From the NCBI GenBank assembly GCA_016708435.1, contig JADJFV010000015.1, positions 39,278 to 103,277 on the forward strand: a stretch of DNA of 64,000 bases, read 5' to 3'. The notes beneath the pieces are model-generated. The model ran no database searches. It was given only the letters and a program-made list of their open reading frames with translations, and was not told the DNA's origin. Made by a program: the position numbers and the translations under genes. Below are positions 63,378 through 64,000 of the stretch, piece after piece. Positions within the stretch are counted from its first letter, which is position 1. Every line of letters starts with the position of its first letter. The DNA comes from Leptospiraceae bacterium (GTDB lineage: Bacteria > Spirochaetota > Leptospiria > Leptospirales > Leptospiraceae).

Positions 63378-64000
63378 ATATCTAAGTTTGGATCAATCGG
63401 GGACAAACCAGAAGACAATGCAGCAGAAAAATTAAAGCACAAATTCATATCTACTTGGCTATTCTCATAGAGTCTTGAGGTATTATATGGGGAACGATCG
63501 CATTCATTTTTAATTTTTTTTATCCAGCAATTATACCTTACGGCTATACTGTTATCCGTAATAAATTTATTTTCATTTTATAAATTTAAAAACTTTGAGA
63601 AAACAAGAAACTTTCAATTGCTCATTAGTCTTTTGCTTCCTTTTTCCAATGGAGTCTAGGCGGATTTCTTGCAAGCGGAGCAGTTATGCTTTGGGCGACT
63701 CTTCCATTGTAGGCTCCTTAACGTTTGGCGATAAAAAATCTAGTCTCGAATGGTTTACAATTTATCTTTTATGACTCTGCCTCAGGTATATTTGAAGTAA
63801 TCTATCCTAATTCTCTATTTTAGTTCCTGCCAAATTCAGTCATTTTCTTTATAATCAATATTACAATTGTTTTTTCAATTGTTTTGGCTTAACTATTTAT
63901 TTACCAAAGCCAACAGGAAAAGGCAAATGCACAATTAGGGGAAGCAGAAATGTTCCTACGAAGTGTCATGGGTGGAACGGATGAAGGGATAATGGCATTT
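63378..64000 (+). pseudogene. Decayed membrane-sensor gene (runs off the window)
   Basis: Pieces of one protein recur in changing frames. First an N-terminal stretch: ISKFGSIGDKPEDNAAEKLK, a stop, then membrane-like QQLYLTAILLSVINLFSFYK. Then FQWSLGGFLASGAVMLWATL, TFGDKKSSLEWFTIYLL, ASGIFEVIYPNSLF and NSVIFFIINITIVFSIVLA. Last comes QQEKANAQLGEAEMFLRSVM, which reads openly to the window end and looks like the beginning of a PAS domain. At least three frame changes and four stops are needed, so this is a true pseudogene. The layout suggests a histidine kinase or cyclase of the spirochaete membrane-sensor type. Confidence 0.65.

Noticed and set aside
1..64000. tRNA or rRNA genes
   Set aside because: Looked for T-loop-like GTTCGAATCC patterns with a matching acceptor stem; isolated matches (for example near 36901) had no partner arms.

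Overview
The window looks like part of a chromosome of a Leptospira-like spirochaete. The DNA is AT-rich, and the gene content fits that group: a SemiSWEET transporter, a LysM/FecR protein next to a coiled-coil envelope protein, DUF1566 lipoproteins, MASE1-GGDEF and multi-PAS signalling proteins, and many lipoproteins with relaxed lipoboxes. This placement is inference from gene content. No rRNA or tRNA gene, CRISPR array, prophage or transposase gene was seen.

Region 1 (1-16.5 kb) holds an AsmA/YdbH-like envelope protein, a lipoprotein and a very large kinase-ATPase-GAF-SpoIIE signalling protein, apparently one operon. A membrane protein with a VIT-like region and a PEP-CTERM-like C-terminus follows, then SemiSWEET, a PAS protein, a PlsC-like acyltransferase, a pseudouridine synthase, a frameshifted short-chain dehydrogenase and a GNAT-nitrilase fusion. 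Region 2 (16.5-21.3 kb, minus strand) is a metal-handling cluster: a MbnP-type copper-binding lipoprotein, its diheme partner MbnH, an unknown exported protein and a predicted outer-membrane barrel. A small Cys/His-rich protein lies upstream.

Region 3 (21.8-40.3 kb) is mostly ordinary: a CDP-alcohol phosphatidyltransferase, a sodium:solute symporter, TrpB2, an alpha/beta hydrolase, a diguanylate cyclase, a CsgG-like lipoprotein, an SDR, a methyltransferase, a thioredoxin-like protein and a solitary CzcA-type RND pump. The mbnP and czcA genes are each preceded by a dyad containing the same CGGTTAAT half-site.

Region 4 (40.3-64 kb) is accessory and signalling-rich: an MCP, a CheB-CheR-PAS fusion, two PAS histidine kinases, an AraC/GyrI regulator, VOC, DUF2200, DUF2834 and LysM/FecR proteins, plus several decayed genes. 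It is punctuated by nine full, partial or degenerate copies of one structured repeat (here R1), all in the same orientation. One module between two R1 copies (60.5-63.1 kb) is clearly richer in G+C than its surroundings. A second, MITE-like repeat (R2) is nested inside one R1 copy. I consider this R1-delimited, cassette-like organisation the most unusual feature of the window.

Four other repeat families and an 11-bp minisatellite occur in intergenic spaces. Several genes are broken by single-base shifts or single stops, some at A-runs; these may be real decay or consensus errors in a long-read assembly.
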